From Azolla caroliniana (Eukaryota; Polypodiophyta), in NCBI GenBank assembly GCA_043228905.1, contig JBHGNT010000002.1:1550001-1614000 (forward strand): a DNA stretch of 64,000 nt, in the 5' to 3' direction. The notes below the pieces were generated by a model. It was given only the letters and a program-made list of their open reading frames with translations. It was not told where the DNA came from and did no database searches. Each line of letters begins with the position of its first letter. Positions within the stretch are counted from its first letter, which is position 1. Positions 12,102-25,376 of this stretch are shown piece by piece. Both the position numbers and the translations under genes were made by a program.

Positions 12102-12396
12102 ACCTCCCTCTCTCTCTCTCTTAGATGATCCACTATATACTATATACTATATACTATATACTATACATTGTACAAGCTCTCCCTCCCACTCTCTCTCACG
12201 TCTGTGATCTCTGACTCTCTCCCTCTCTCTCTCTCTCCCCTCTGTGTAGTCTCTCTCTCTCTCTCCTTTTATGTTGTTTCCCTCCCTCTCTCTCTCTCTC
12301 CTCGTCTGTGTAGTTCTCCCTCGCTCACTCTCTCTCTCCTCGTCTGTGTAGTTCTCCCTCGCTCACTCTCTCTCTCCTCGTCTGTGTAGTTCTCCC

Positions 12397-12468
<72 letters not shown>

Positions 12469-12632
12469 CTTGTCTGTTGTCTCTCTCCCCCTCTCTCTAA
12501 AGTTTATAAACGGCTTAAACGGTTTAGCTGGCCGGCTTGGCGAGGCTCAAGTCGAGCCGCTAAGCAGCTAAGCCGTTTTCAAGCCGGCTAAGCCAAACGG
12601 TTTAGGCTTAGCCGAGCCGTTGCCGATCCCTA
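11813..12632. mobile_element. Non-autonomous hAT (Ac-like) DNA transposon nested in the copia element
   Basis: 820 bp bounded by terminal inverted repeats beginning TAGGGATCGGCAACGG. Flanking 8-mers are gtgtgtcg (11805-11812) and gcgtgtca (12633-12640), a target duplication with two transition differences. Subterminal regions carry six AAACGG hexamers in either orientation (11885, 11925, 12508, 12517, 12573, 12595); AAACGG is the known binding motif of the maize Ac transposase. Many GGCTTAGCC-like motifs also occur. The middle is CT-rich simple sequence with no coding capacity, so mobility would need a transposase supplied in trans. Confidence 0.85.
11945..12500. repeat. CT-rich simple and tandem repeats in the hAT interior
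   Basis: Long CT runs make up most of the interior. A block with tacctccctc, then a TATAC run, then cattgtacaagctc is present twice (about 11990-12056 and 12106-12179). A 38-bp unit starting ctcgtctgtg is repeated at 12301, 12339 and 12377. Confidence 0.85.
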
Positions 12633-12640
12633 GCGTGTCA

Positions 12641-13304
12641 GTATAACAGACCCTTATCCTTAGTGCCACTAACATACTAGAGTATCCGGTGTGCGCATTG
12701 AAGGTGTTCCACAGTCAGCTTCTACATGAATTGGCTAATCACTCTGACCAAATAATTGATGTGGGGTTGGGTGATAGTTGAGTAGATAAGGCTTCCGACA
12801 ATTTGTCGGAACCGTTTCTCGTTGCAACCCAGGCTGCAGACCACCGAGGCAAATTTGCACCATTTCGTCCTCATCTATCGTGACGTCAATGGACCCTAAT
12901 GCGTCGCAAATCTCCATTATCTTCGCGGTGTAGTCTAAAACTGACATATCCTTTTGTCAGATATTGTTCAGTTCTTGCCGAAGCTATAGATTGCGGGTTG
13001 AGGTACTTGCGGCGAAAAACTTTTTCAGATTTTCCTAGGCCTGTTTCAGCGTCTTAGCATATCTAATGTAGTTGATCATCTGGTTGTGCACGGAGGACGC
13101 AAGGCAGTACAAAACTCTACTTGCTCCTTGTTCCCATGCCAAGAACTCCTTTTGTGACGACTCTGATGCTATTTCATTTGCACCCTCAACATAACTCCAG
13201 TATCCATGTTCGAGCAGATACTGGTGCATCTTGTACGATCAAGATGCATAGGTGTGTCTGTCGAGCTTCTTTGTCAGAAGCGAACTTGCCATACCTTTGT
13301 CCAT
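12641..13304 (-). pseudogene. Copia gag remnant
   Basis: Minus-strand reading from a Met codon at 13302-13304 gives a copia gag-like N-terminus: HQYLLEHGYWSYVEGANE, later KEFLAWEQGASRVLYCL and MINYIRYAKTLKQA. A second open piece at 12947-12735 has MVQICLGGLQP, also gag-like. An in-frame TGA lies just before the conserved block (codon order Ala-Ser-stop-Ser-Tyr-Lys), and there are further breaks. No zinc knuckle or protease is seen before the sequence meets the hAT element. Confidence 0.8.
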
Positions 13305-13372
13305 CTTTCGCTCTTTACTGGGTGTTAGGGTTTGTCTTTAGTAATCGCTCATCGGCTACGGAGGTTCTCAAC

Positions 13373-13390
13373 CCTCGCACTCTGATACCA
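13373..13390 (-). other. Primer-binding site of the copia element
   Basis: Immediately inside the 5' LTR the minus strand reads TGGTATCAGAGTGCGAGG, the usual complement to the 3' end of initiator tRNA-Met in plant copia elements. Confidence 0.85.
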
Positions 13391-13767
13391 TGTAAAAGTT
13401 AATATGTGGAAGCTTATGACAAACCAGTTTAGCTAGATAGCAACAGAGAGAGTACAGGTCTAATGGAAACCTTACAAGACACAAATAGAGAGTGGGAGAG
13501 ACAAAGAGAGCATAATAGCATAAATTATATTCAAAAAATAATACTTTGTACATAAGATGTGCTCAATGAGCACCTTTTATACAAGTCCACAAGGGACTCA
13601 CAGAAGTACAATGTACTTCAATGCTCATACGAGCGACTGACACTAACTACAAGGACCATGACTACCTAGTAGTCTAAAAGCGTAGACCTTTAAACGGCCT
13701 ACTAGTACACATGTGGAACCGGCTACCTGATCCCGATCCCGATCCGGTTGAGCTTGCTCGCTCAACA
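13391..13767 (-). repeat. Copia 5' LTR (377 bp)
   Basis: The plus-strand left end is TGTAAAAGTT and the right end is GCTCAACA, giving TG...CA termini. It is followed directly by the GTATG target duplication. About 50 bp shorter than its partner near the right end. Confidence 0.88.
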
Positions 13768-13772
13768 GTATG

Positions 13773-15523
13773 GAACATCTCCGATATAATAAAGAACATG
13801 TCTTGGACATTCCATAGCCATTCCCTTTTGTATTGTGCTTTTAATCATGCGTGTGTGATCTTTGATAGACACGTTCAGAACATCAACGGGTCCTAGAAAT
13901 AAGAAAGTCAGAGAAGGTAAACTCGCACTTGAGGCCCAAATTTTTAATGGCTACAAGTTTACCTATGTGCAACTCAATCAAACCTTGCTCACTGAGATGA
14001 CCTAACTACTATATTCATCATTGGATTTCATATGAGCAACAATAACAACTCTGTTGAAAACTTTATTTCTAACTTTCTCTCATTTAAAGCAATGCGCATT
14101 TGGCCAATATATTGCAGTCAAACTTTGTAGTCAACATGGCTTTGATACCAATTGTTGTGCAAACATGATCAATTGTGATAGGATCAACAAAGGTTATACA
14201 ACACCGTCCAATGATGGATTCCATACTTGACATGGTTTTCCAAACATGTACTTTTGGATACACCCATCACCAAAATGTGAGCTCTAGTGAGCTTCACATC
14301 TTTTATAATCATACCCCCCTACCTTGAACCATGTCATCAAGCTCTAATACCATATTAGCATGGTAGGATTAGTGAAATGAGCACAAATTCAACAAACATT
14401 TGGATACCTAGCATCCAAGAACACATCAAACATAAAAGAAGGTAGAACAGACCAATCAATTCTATTAAAAGGAATATGCTACAATGACATATCAAAAGAC
14501 AATTTGTTTGGCATGTTCCTACTTCCCTGCTCCCACCAACAAATACCTTCTTGCTAGTTTGTTGTTAAGGGTTCGGATATGTATTTGCCCTATTATGGCA
14601 AAACCAAAAAAGATAGTTGTCGAACATCTCGGAGTGCTTCCAACTAAGTAACTAGTTCACTTCAATGAACTCTTACTTACTATGCTCTCTTACTTGAGAA
14701 ATACAAGTTAAACGACTTAGACAAGACTTAACTCAAGCACATTACTTCATTAATCTCTCCACTAATGATGAAATGCAAGAAATCAAATGTGAGCATCTCC
14801 ACGCAAACGGATCACCAACCAATTGTGCTCAATACAAGTAAAACCTAAGTACTGAAGATTGGATACTTCAGTCTTAGGTTATTGCTTAATACAAGGTTTG
14901 CTTCCAAGTCCACATTAAGTCATGTAGCACCAATGAAGACTCAAGAAATTCATATTAATCACTTTTGACTAAGCATTGATGTGAATAAGCATGCCTTTTC
15001 TAACAGAAACAGTAATACTACACATGCCATAGATATTCCATGCTTGGCTGTAAGGTTTTTCAGTTATGATACAAAATAGGTTTTTGTTTGATGCTTGTTC
15101 ATTTGTTGGATCCTTTTGATGAGTATGGCTTTAACCTCCAACAATGGATGATGTGAGCTTACCAATATTTGGTTTCCTTTATAATGTAAATGATCTCTAT
15201 GAGAGAGGGAGATAGGAAACAAGAAGTGGTAAAAAAAATAAAGCTGATATGATATGGTTTGATCATAGATACAACAGCAGGCCGGCCCTTTGTAAAGAAA
15301 CATGAGGAATGTGGCCTTTGCTTCGTAATATGCATTACATGAAGATACTTCTATACAGCAGCATGATTCATTTTGAAGAGATGGAGACCCATAACTGGAA
15401 TAAAAGTTCTGAACAAAGGGCTGATTTGGCTTTTGTTTTTTTCTTTCCTAGCGTGGGGAGGAAGGATTTATTCAAATTATACGAGCAGGACATGTTTTTT
15501 GCTCTGAAGTGCCTATATCCACG
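13773..15523. other. Intergenic; LTR-element debris and a stem-loop, no gene recognised
   Basis: Two sequences resembling copia primer-binding sites occur on the minus strand: TTGGTATCAAAGCC (plus-strand 14135-14148) and ATGGTATTAGAGCTTG (about 14338-14353). They suggest decayed LTR elements. A hairpin lies at 14843-14880. Roughly the last 400 bases before 15524 may be 3' UTR of the minus-strand gene. Confidence 0.4.
14843..14880. other. Stem-loop
   Basis: AACCTAAGTACTGAAG is followed after a short loop by CTTCAGTCTTAGGTT. This forms a stem of about 15 pairs with one bulged base. No function is inferred. Confidence 0.6.
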
Positions 15524-18500
15524 CTAAACAGGTATGACATCCTCTTTTGAACTATCTTCACAAATCAAGATCGTTCCAGATAGGCTTGCTGGTAAGAAAA
15601 GATGTTTCCATTGGCAACCCGTAGATAGAGGATCTGACGGTGGCACGATCATCAACACATTCTCAGTCCGTTGAACCACTCCCATTACCGTTATTGTACT
15701 GCCTTCTTTTATATATCTACATCCATCACATTAGAAATCAACTTCTGGTTACTTTACATTACAACCTATTTATTTTTTAGGTTGCATATTTTGTGAAATT
15801 TTATTTTCCTTTTTAAAATAATTTTTCCACCATCTTACCTTTTCCATTGTTTTATTTTAACCATCAAGTATTAAAGGTTTTTTATACTCTAAAAGCTACT
15901 TAAAAACTTCTACAAGTTTAAATTTTCACGAGTATAAGGACTCTATGAGCATCTAAAAAATCAGGTAAGAAAACAGAGCTTTCCATATTTTAATCTATTT
16001 TTGCCTTCTCTCTTATAGCCTCATCACATGCTACTGGGAGACTAATATTTAGCAACATTTAGTAGTATTTACTTTCATGGTGCTATTAAAGCTACAACAT
16101 TGTCTCACAATCATCCCTTGTTTATTCATGTTTGAATAAATCCCTGAGGTTTAGTTCTCTCTGAAGCGAAGCTATTTCTATATTCCTTAGTCAATGAATA
16201 TTTGGATTCTTACTCATGTTTTAATAAATTTCTGATGCCCAATTCTATCTAATCTATTACCAGATTTCTAAAAACTTGAATTTTCAATGAGCACTGAGGA
16301 TTCTAACACAGTCTTAGTGAAAATGTTCAATTTGTGTACTCTATTTTATACTGTGTGACACGAGAACTATCTGAGGTCCAGCGTTTAGTATTTCTCATTC
16401 AATTAAGTCTTTCATGTGGGATATGGCTCTTACTCTAAAACCCAAAAGAAGAAACATATGAAGAATAAATGAGAGTGCCTCTTGATGCAATTTTTGTCTA
16501 AAGAAAGCCACATACAAAAACATACCCTTCCTGAAGTCTCATAATACGATCGTCGCTTGATAAGTTACGCTCAGCAAGCCATCGCACAAAGTTGGATGAG
16601 AGCTCTCTATCCTTCTTGGTGACATCCACAATTGTACTCTCCCCCACATACGGTGTTACACTTGCACCATATCCCACTTTCACTAAAGCTCTCAACCCTG
16701 ACTTGTAGTCGGAAATATAGAAATCGGTGACTCGGCGCTGGAAACACAGCATCATGGCCTCATTAGGGAAAAGAAAACAAATTCAATGTTTTCACATATG
16801 CATGGATGGATGAAACATGTTTTACTCGGTTGATATATGGATTATAATTCCAGCTTTTGACAAATATATAAGCTAATCACCATTGTTTTACCTCCATGTA
16901 TCTCAAGCCCCACGTGAAGATTCTATGCTTTGGGTTCGCAGGTTTTGTCTTTAAATTTCTATATTCATGGAGTGCACATGATGTGTAGACACATCGGTTC
17001 ACTCTTTGATATGATGTCTCTAGAGGCACACTTCCACAAGTTACAATCTGGAAGAAGAAAAAACAGATAGGTGGATTTGAGAAACAATTCAGAAATATGT
17101 ATTTCAGTTATTTGCACAATGGAGACTTAATGAGAGGAAACAGAACATAAGGCAAATCTTTACCTAATCCAAAGAGGTCAAAGTTTTTTAAGGGAATAAA
17201 TGACTTTTTAAACCTAATTTCTGATGATAAATTTTTTAACACTTCATTTAAATACCAGACTAGATTTTGTAAATTCGTATGCATCCATGAGCACATCTAA
17301 TAAGAGCAGAAGCTAGCAAGAGTATGCATTTATTCATAGCTTCTATATCTTGTCACCCTGAATTCAGCCATATGTCAGAAAAAACACAAGGGATTACCTT
17401 TTTGATACATCACAACCGAAAATAGTCATTTCTTGAAACCTTATTCCCTGGAAAGAATGCCACTTCCTACAAGGAATAGTGTTTCTTGATGCTAACAAGT
17501 TAAGGACATTGACTTTCTTCTGTAAAATTTTATTTTGCTCTACAACATTTACAAGGCTGGCCCTTCATATCCACTACCCATATACACATTTTAATTGGTT
17601 TGATATCATATGGAAGGCCCATTTATGTGGCCATTTGTAGTCATTTCCATACAGCAACAATATGCAATTATGGAAGTAACAAAAAAGCATAATTTGGACC
17701 CACCAAAAAATCTATCATCCCCGTACCTAGCATGAGATGCATACAGGTTCCACAAGTGACGCCATGTTCATTGCATGGGGAGGATCAATCGCATAAGCTT
17801 CAGCATACAGGAAGGGTTGTTAGAGATGCTTTATATATGCCACAGTATGTGAATTCTCCAAAATCGTTCAAATCCTAGGCCTAATGCCAAAGCCTAAAAT
17901 ATTCTATTCTCTGTTATATCTTCTTACATATAATCAACCCATGACTTTCCCTTCTACATGAATTTATACAAAGACGTCTCTCGTTGTCATGTTTAATTGA
18001 ATTATCGTAAAACAATGCATGCCATTCTAGCATCCATGTCTCTCATAACCTTAGTTCCTTAATCCCTAGTTGTGTTATTTAAAGTCCAATTATGATCACC
18101 TCTATTCCTGATTCCTAGTCATCCCAATTTCGGACCTTCGTGGAGTTTTCTCAAGTCCAAAGGACAATTGAGAGGTGTTCTATTCAATGAGATTCACAGT
18201 GTACTGGCCACTGTCATTCTCATTCCTCTGTGAGAGTCATGTGGGGTCAGTATGTGTATCATGGTCATGCCCAAAATGGCAAATCCACAACCCAAAGGAA
18301 TGAATCAGATCCATGATCCTTCTTGAGTTCTCTACATTTGTCTGTTGATGGGCATCTCAGTAACACTGAAATACTTTCAACATAATAATATATATCTAGA
18401 TGTCGGACAAGATGAGACAAAGGTCATGAGCATAAGCAGGAAAACATTTATTTTGCAATGAAAATAGAAAAACAATATATACATTCATTGTATTGAAGTA

Positions 18501-20463
18501 AGGGTGTGGCAACTTACTCCAGTAATTTTCACATACTGACCATCCTTAGCTTCATCCAATCCAAAACTTGGATATCGAGACACAAACCGTGTCACTGATC
18601 TGTGACCCATACAACAGTTCCATATCAGGAGCAATACGACTGCTCCAAATAGAGACACTACTAAAATAAGTAGAACTGCATTATGAACAGCTCCGAGAAT
18701 GAAACCTCCAGCAATGAAGCCAATGATAAAAAGAGGCACCACTGTCCAAAGGATAACCGTCGGGAGATTTCCTAAGAAGGATGACTTCTGATCATTTGAA
18801 AGATAATTAATGGACTGATTGATTGGGTTTTTATTGTTCTGCATGCTTGAAGTTCTTGAGAATGAATTGCTCTCTATGGGACCTGAAATCATGTTAAAAC
18901 TTGAAAAATGTCAACAAATTCAAACGCGTGTGTAAAGCAAAACAGAATAATTCTGAATTCTCTTGAATGTTTGAAACATAAATGATAAACTAGAAACTCA
19001 AATGCAAAACAACAAATACTGGCTTATTGCAATATATTTAAACTTTGAAAGATCGAAATACAAACCAAATGCAAAACAGAAGAGGATATGATGTTTCTTT
19101 TATATCATATCACCACAGCTCATAACATGCTCATTAATTGCTTACTCTGGAATATCATAGCTCATATGCTAATGTCAATACTTGAATGTTCAAAAACAAA
19201 ATGGAATAGAATATGCTTATTCTTACATTATGATTGCTCATATAGAGTGCTTAGACATAAATGTTTAAGTCAAAATTACCAAATACGCTAATATCTATTA
19301 GAAATTCAAAGAGTATGGTTGCTTGTTGTCAAGCTACCTACATATTCTCTGCTGAAGTTGAGGCTCATAATAACGAAATTAGAAAATTAGAAGCAAATTT
19401 AGTGAAGTATGTTTCTAGTTACCTCAATTAGAAGATACCAACTTTCTAATAAGAAGCATGATTTGCTCGTTTTGCTTCTACTTTGAGTAATTGGGACATG
19501 CTCTCTTTCAAATTATAGAGTAATTAATAATTAGAGCTTTAAATTAGTTAAACTAATTCTCACACAATTTTTTAAGGTATAGTCATGTGTTCAACGTTAA
19601 TTTTCATATGATTTGGAATCACCATTTTGGGCAAGCATATATAGATCATTTTGAGAATAAGCAACGATAAGCAAATTTGATCATTTTCCTGCTTCATATA
19701 CATAAAATATGAAGTGCAGAACTCTGAAATCCTACTTAGTAGGCCTCAAATATGACAACTAGCAACTATGGCATCCCTACTTAATATGCATAAAATATGG
19801 TATCTTGGAACTATGACAACTTCATTAAAAATGCACAAATCCAGCTATCAAAGCAACCATGTTGTAAATATGTTCCACTGACTTGTAGCTCAAGAACAGA
19901 CACGTATTTACATTCAAAAATTCTGGAGCAAAATAAAAAGAAATACCTGAATGGTTCCTCGAAGCAGGTCCAGATGAGACAGGACCAGAGGTGATGAGAC
20001 CAGTGGCAGGAAGATTTGGCGTAAGAGGACCTGAATTTTGTCTTGAAAGAGGTCCTGACGTCTTCAGATGAGGGATTCTAGGCTCCCCACCTTTAGATAG
20101 AGGTCCCGAGTTTGAATTTGGCCTACTAAAAGAACCCAAATGTGTAATTTGAGGAGGAGGAGGAGGGTTCAATGGACCCGAATTTGATGAAGACGAGGTT
20201 CGAAACGAAGATCCCGCTCTTCCTGATGTCGATGATGATGTGGCAATCGGAATATTAGCATTGTTGATGGGTCCGGATTTCTTCATCTTAGAAGAATCTA
20301 CGTTTATATCGAACATCTTTCCAAGCTCTCCAGATTTCTTTATATCTCCTCCGGTGTATGGCACAGCAGTAGATGTCATTGTGGGTGGTTTTTCTTTGTA
20401 TTGTTCGGGTGCTCCAGAAACATAGAGACCCCCACTAAGCTGATGTACCCTGTTACTACCCAT
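15524..20463 (-). CDS. Uncharacterised membrane protein of the Arabidopsis At1g16860 family, 5 exons
   Basis: Plant-specific two-pass membrane protein family of unknown function; some databases carry a ubiquitin-protease-related label that the sequence does not support. Minus-strand exons: 20463-19947, 18882-18518, 17047-16892, 16737-16526 and 15716-15524, giving 480 codons with stop TAG at 15524. Conserved features: the N-terminal HQLSGGLYVSGAPEQ and VPYTGGDIKKSGELGKMFDI; a Ser/Pro/Gly-rich linker with SGPLS-type repeats; two hydrophobic segments near residues 210-257; DGQYVKITG; VTCGSVPLETSYQR; DFYISDYKSGLRALVK; NLSSDDRIMRLQEG; and the C-terminal CEDSSKEDVIPV. Length and every conserved block match the family. 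All introns are GT/AG. The frame continues open upstream of the Met at 20463, but that Met aligns with the family start. Confidence 0.87.
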
Positions 20464-21600
20464 CTTTTTGGTTCGAAACAAGTAGATCAGGATAATGTAT
20501 CCGACAAATTTTAATACAAGCAAATTTATCTATATATAGTAGATTCTTTGTGAGAGACGGGTTTCCTAGTAAATCTTTCGCAGTTGCTTGGTAATGGGTT
20601 TCCTTTTGGCTAAAATCAGAACCAATGATCCACCAGAACCAGATTCAGATTTCAAAACCAGAACCTTCTGAACGATAATTCAGCTGCCGCGTCAGTATTG
20701 AAAATCTCCAGAAGACGTGAGGAAATGGATCAATATAGCCACTTAAATTTCTAAGGGAATCCTTATGTAGATGGGAATCTCGTTTTGACGAGATTCAGTA
20801 TTCAACCACAGAATCTTTTGAGGGAGATTCGCAAGATGCAGACCCCAATTTTCAAAGCATAAACTTTTGGATGAGAATTATATTGCCACTTCAGAAAGGA
20901 AAAGCAAATGTAACCTCACAGATCTATAAATATATATATATATATATATACCATCAACTAGACTCCATAAAAACTTCAGGAAATGCAAACAAATAGATCT
21001 TTGTATCATTAATCACATTCCATTTCTGTAGTCAGAATCCCGGATTCACCCGAAGCGGAATCTCTTCCACAGTATTCTTATCAAAATGTATGATCACAGA
21101 TCTGTGTAGCATTAACCAGATTCCATGTCTAGGATAGATCTTTATATCAATAGCCAGATTTCCGTGATAACGGTGAAAATTTACAAATTAAGGCTTCAGA
21201 AAGACCTACGAATCTTCACATTTCCATGTATCTTTAACGAGTGACGAGAGGAGATAATTTGGATAGATCAAAGTCAGCAAGCTTTTTTTCTTTGCAGAAA
21301 GAACAGATAATACTCGCAGGAGCTCTGACCCAAAACACGAACTCTAATTCTCCATGGTGAAGCGAAGAAGAACAGAGTGGACACAGAGAGACAGAGAGAG
21401 AGAGAGAGAGATGAAGAAAGCAGGACAACCTGGGTTAGAAGAAACTTCTGCAGAAAACCCACATCTAGTTCTCTCTCTCTCTCCTCTCTCCTCTCTCCTC
21501 TTCTCTTTCTCCACTATCTACTCTACTAAGCAAAGAGCTAAGAAAGCACTCCACTTCCTCTCAAAGAAAAAAGCACTCCACAGAAAAAGCACTTTCCTCT

Positions 21601-21664
<64 letters not shown>

Positions 21665-21676
21665 TGTGTGTGTGTC

Positions 21677-21745
<69 letters not shown>

Positions 21746-21870
21746 TGGGGGGAGGGAGGGGGAGAAGAGTTCTCCTCCTGTGGTGGTGATGGTTCTGTTG
21801 CTTCTCTTCTCTCTTGCCTCTTGTGCTTCTTGCTTTAGAGTTCATTTTCATATGATTAGGTTACATACAT
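20464..21870 (-). promoter_or_regulatory. Probable promoter and 5' leader of the At1g16860-type gene, rich in simple repeats
   Basis: Contains a TA run (20933-20950), GA runs around 21390-21412, TC runs near 21474-21500, and a compound TC/TG/GA/TG tract from 21606 to 21743. No transcription start or leader intron can be fixed. Confidence 0.35.
21606..21743. repeat. Compound (TC)n(TG)n(GA)n(TG)n microsatellite
   Basis: Nearly pure dinucleotide runs switching between TC, TG and GA over about 140 bp. Translations across this tract are low-complexity and are not genes. Confidence 0.95.
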
Positions 21871-22887
21871 AGAAAATATGTAAACATATGGCCCCACCTG
21901 CCTGCCTGCCTGGGGACAAACCCCATCCATCCCAAGTCTCGATGATCGAGAGCAACACCTCCATGTACATACATACATACATACATAACATACATACATA
22001 GCTCTCAACGGATAGCTTTTGTGTTGCCTTCGAGAAGCGCTCCTTCGTGTAGCTCTCTGTGATATCTTATGTTGCATCATCCCTATCGGGTCACACACTG
22101 ATATGATATGATTTGATCGATCGTCCCACTTTAACCCTTGTACAAGCAACTGAGGAGACGAACGAGGTCCTTCGCACCGTCTCAATTGGCCCTTCCTTCA
22201 CATAGGCTCCCCCCACCCACTCCCTGTTGCTCTTTGTAGATGCCATGTTTTGTTATCATTCGTGGTCGTCCTTCCATTGTTTCATTTGATTGGGTCACAC
22301 CCATGTTGAGATGATTTGATCATGTCACGAGGATTTGACACGTAATTTTGACCACTCTACAAGCAATCACTGCGGAAAAAATGTAAGCCTTTCTTTACAA
22401 GGACTCTTGCATTCTAACAATGTGTCTCTCACGTATGCACTTGTCATCATCATCAATCCTTGCCATTCTTTCATGTGTTCATTTGATCCACTCTTTCATC
22501 ACAACAAACATGGCATTTCAACAATGTAAATTACTCCATCATTGACAAGAAATCAGCTAGGATAAAAGGAAAACATCCTTTGTAAGGGTCCTTTGATATG
22601 TATATATATTTGCACATGTAATTGAGGATTGCAATATCACTTTGCTCTTATCTTCTTGTTTGATCTCATCCCCCCCAACAAATTCATTGTTTTGAATCTT
22701 GATAATGACCCATTTTCAAGGCATGTACAATAGTGTCTTTTGCAACCAACACTATAGGTTGGTATAAGAAAATTGCCAAGAGAAACAACAGTTTCATGGA
22801 TCTATGCTTGACTCCCTTCTTGCAAATAGTCTATTGTCTTCATACATGTTAATACATAAAAGTTTTCCAATAGAAAACAAAGAAAAC

Positions 22888-22888
<1 letters not shown>

Positions 22889-22921
<33 letters not shown>
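22889..22921. repeat. (GA)n microsatellite
   Basis: About sixteen uninterrupted GA units. Confidence 0.95.
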
Positions 22922-22925
<4 letters not shown>

Positions 22926-25376
22926 GTGAACGAGTGTAAGAATATTAGTCAAAAGTCATAGCCTTCCATAGATTATTTGTTCGTGTCTCTAAATGCATTG
23001 ATTGTCTCTTAGGTTCCTTGCTATGAAAATAGAGAGAACCTCAAATTATGACCTATGCAACCAAAATTGCATTTACAAATTTAGTGGAAAGCCAACAACA
23101 TGACAGAAGAATAAAATGAACATGTGATGATGCATTCTCATATAGTCATTGAAGAGAGATATCCAAGATATATCATTTTATTGCCCATTGCGTACCATAA
23201 CAATGTCATGTGATGATGGCACTTTCCACAACAATGGCTCGTTGGAAAATTGCATGTTTGCGTAGAAGGTCAATAATACACATTGTGGTGATCATTGGAA
23301 TAATTATGCTTGTATTTTTTAACATATCGAAGGCATGTATAGTTAGTTTAATGATGCTTCCAACAAAATGACCCTACAAATATTATATGCTTTTAATGTA
23401 GGATCAAATGATCATCTATGAACGTGATCCCTAAGGTGTTTAAATATGATTGACTAGCTTTTTGGTATGCCCAATGGGTATAGTGGGCATTCTTTTATTT
23501 GGAAACACGAGGCTTCGTTTTCTTTAAAACTATCCAATCAATGACTTCACTTGTTTACTAAGTTGTTTTGTTTTCCCGATCTTCATTCATGACTAGTGGG
23601 GCAAGATGTCCTCTTATAAATTTGGTGAGACTAAAACATTTAGTTTCCATCTTTTTCTCCTATCATGTTCATCATGTTGCGATCATGCTTTGAAATGACA
23701 CGTGGGGTATGATGTCCTCCTCATAGTTTGGTGAAATTGAAACAAGTTGTTTCTCTCTTTTCCATCTCTTTGCTTCACCATGTTGCGATCGTGCCTTCGA
23801 GAAGTTGGTTCTCAACGCTTTAACCTCATTTCTTCAATGTCGTTGGATTATATATTGCATACATCACCATTGTTTGCTTTTTCTCTCGATAAACAAATAA
23901 TATTGATATGCTTCCTCTAATTTATCTCTACAATGTTCGTTTTCCATCGATGTTGGTCTTGCAATTTGTAGGGAAAGTTGTTGATTTGGATGACTCCAAC
24001 ATATTTGCTCATGATCAATTATATGTCTCCAAGAGTTGTTGCATTCAAGGAAACTTGATGTTTTCAATGATTGCTTACAAGGTTAATTGTGTTGACTGAT
24101 TGCATTTTATGTTTGCACACACACATATAAATATGCCCATACCCCAAATACATATGTGTGATCTAGTAAACTTAGATGTACACCGATATGTGGTTTACTT
24201 ATTCCACAGTAACCAAGAACATTCTCACACATGATGAAACAAATCATAGCCTATAATCCATGCTACCTTTAAAACATGTCCACTACACAAAGCATAAAGT
24301 ATAGTTATCATTGCCGATCTTTTATTGAAAAAGGGTTACCTGGAAGCAATTTACCTACACACCCAGTAATATGTGATAAACTTGTATATACACACAAAAT
24401 AACAATTTATTTGCAGTCTAAATACACATGTGTGTACGTGCATAAATATCTACCTCGTCATCTCCCTTCTATGCATTATATTTATATGTACATTAGATAT
24501 TCTCAAATGTCATGAATCCCACCTTTGTATTACTGGTTACTAATAATATTGGGAGGTGGTGTGGGTCACATTATTCATTCACAATTTTAATCAATAATTG
24601 ACAAACTCATTGTACCCATGTTAGGTAACACCTTCCTCGCCTATAGAAGAACCCCTTACACCTTCCCATGGACATTTTCATGTGTATTTGATATATTGAT
24701 AACAAAGCATCTATTATTCTGGACTCTGGCATATACATATGCACTGAAAAATTGCACCAATGTCAATTCAAGTAAAGCTTTGCAATGATTACAAATATAA
24801 ACGTCGTGTGTGCTGTTGTCCTCAAAGTTAGTTAGTACGTAGAAATGAAAGTTATGACCCATAGAGTTTCATGTTGGTGGAGTTACCCTAATTGGGTGTC
24901 CTGGGTATATTTCCTTCTCGATACTGGATATTTCATGCTATGTTATGTTAACGTCAATTGTGATCCATCCAATTCATTTGGTATCTAACAAAGCCTTGGG
25001 TTCTTCACCGAACACATGCCTTATGGATCGTGACCCATATATTTTGTTAAACAAAGCTCTTAGATATATTATTCTAAAATAATATTTTGTATCTTCTCCC
25101 GATTTATGGCTTTCCTCTTGCCTATGATTTTATCCACGATGTAAACTTTATTAGTTATTTATGGGGTACAAGACTTTATTTAGCGTGTCAAAGCATGTCC
25201 ATGGCATCATGAAAACGACTAACAAATGAGTTGGAGCATTTAGTGACACATATTTTGCCATATCAAAATATATGATAATATATTTATGCACATACATATA
25301 CGTGTAATTCACAAAGTGGCTCTAATGTGGCTTGGAGTGAAAAACATAAATGATGATATCTTTCATACCATGATCA

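Larger units (their letters stand above)
10278..13767 (-). mobile_element. Ty1-copia LTR retrotransposon, internally deleted, with a nested hAT element
   Basis: Two LTRs in the same orientation (10278-10702 and 13391-13767) bound an internal region read on the minus strand. A 5-bp target-site duplication GTATG flanks the element (10273-10277 and 13768-13772). Next to the right LTR is a primer-binding site matching the initiator-tRNA-Met type (TGGTATCAGAGTGCGAGG). Next to the left LTR is a purine tract (GAGGAGGAG). Inside are a gag remnant and an RNase H domain; protease, integrase and most of the reverse transcriptase are missing. The element is non-autonomous and damaged. Confidence 0.9.

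Noticed and set aside
21354-21872. Open frames through the TC/TG/GA repeats
   Set aside because: Dinucleotide repeats lack stops in some frames; the translations are simple repeats.
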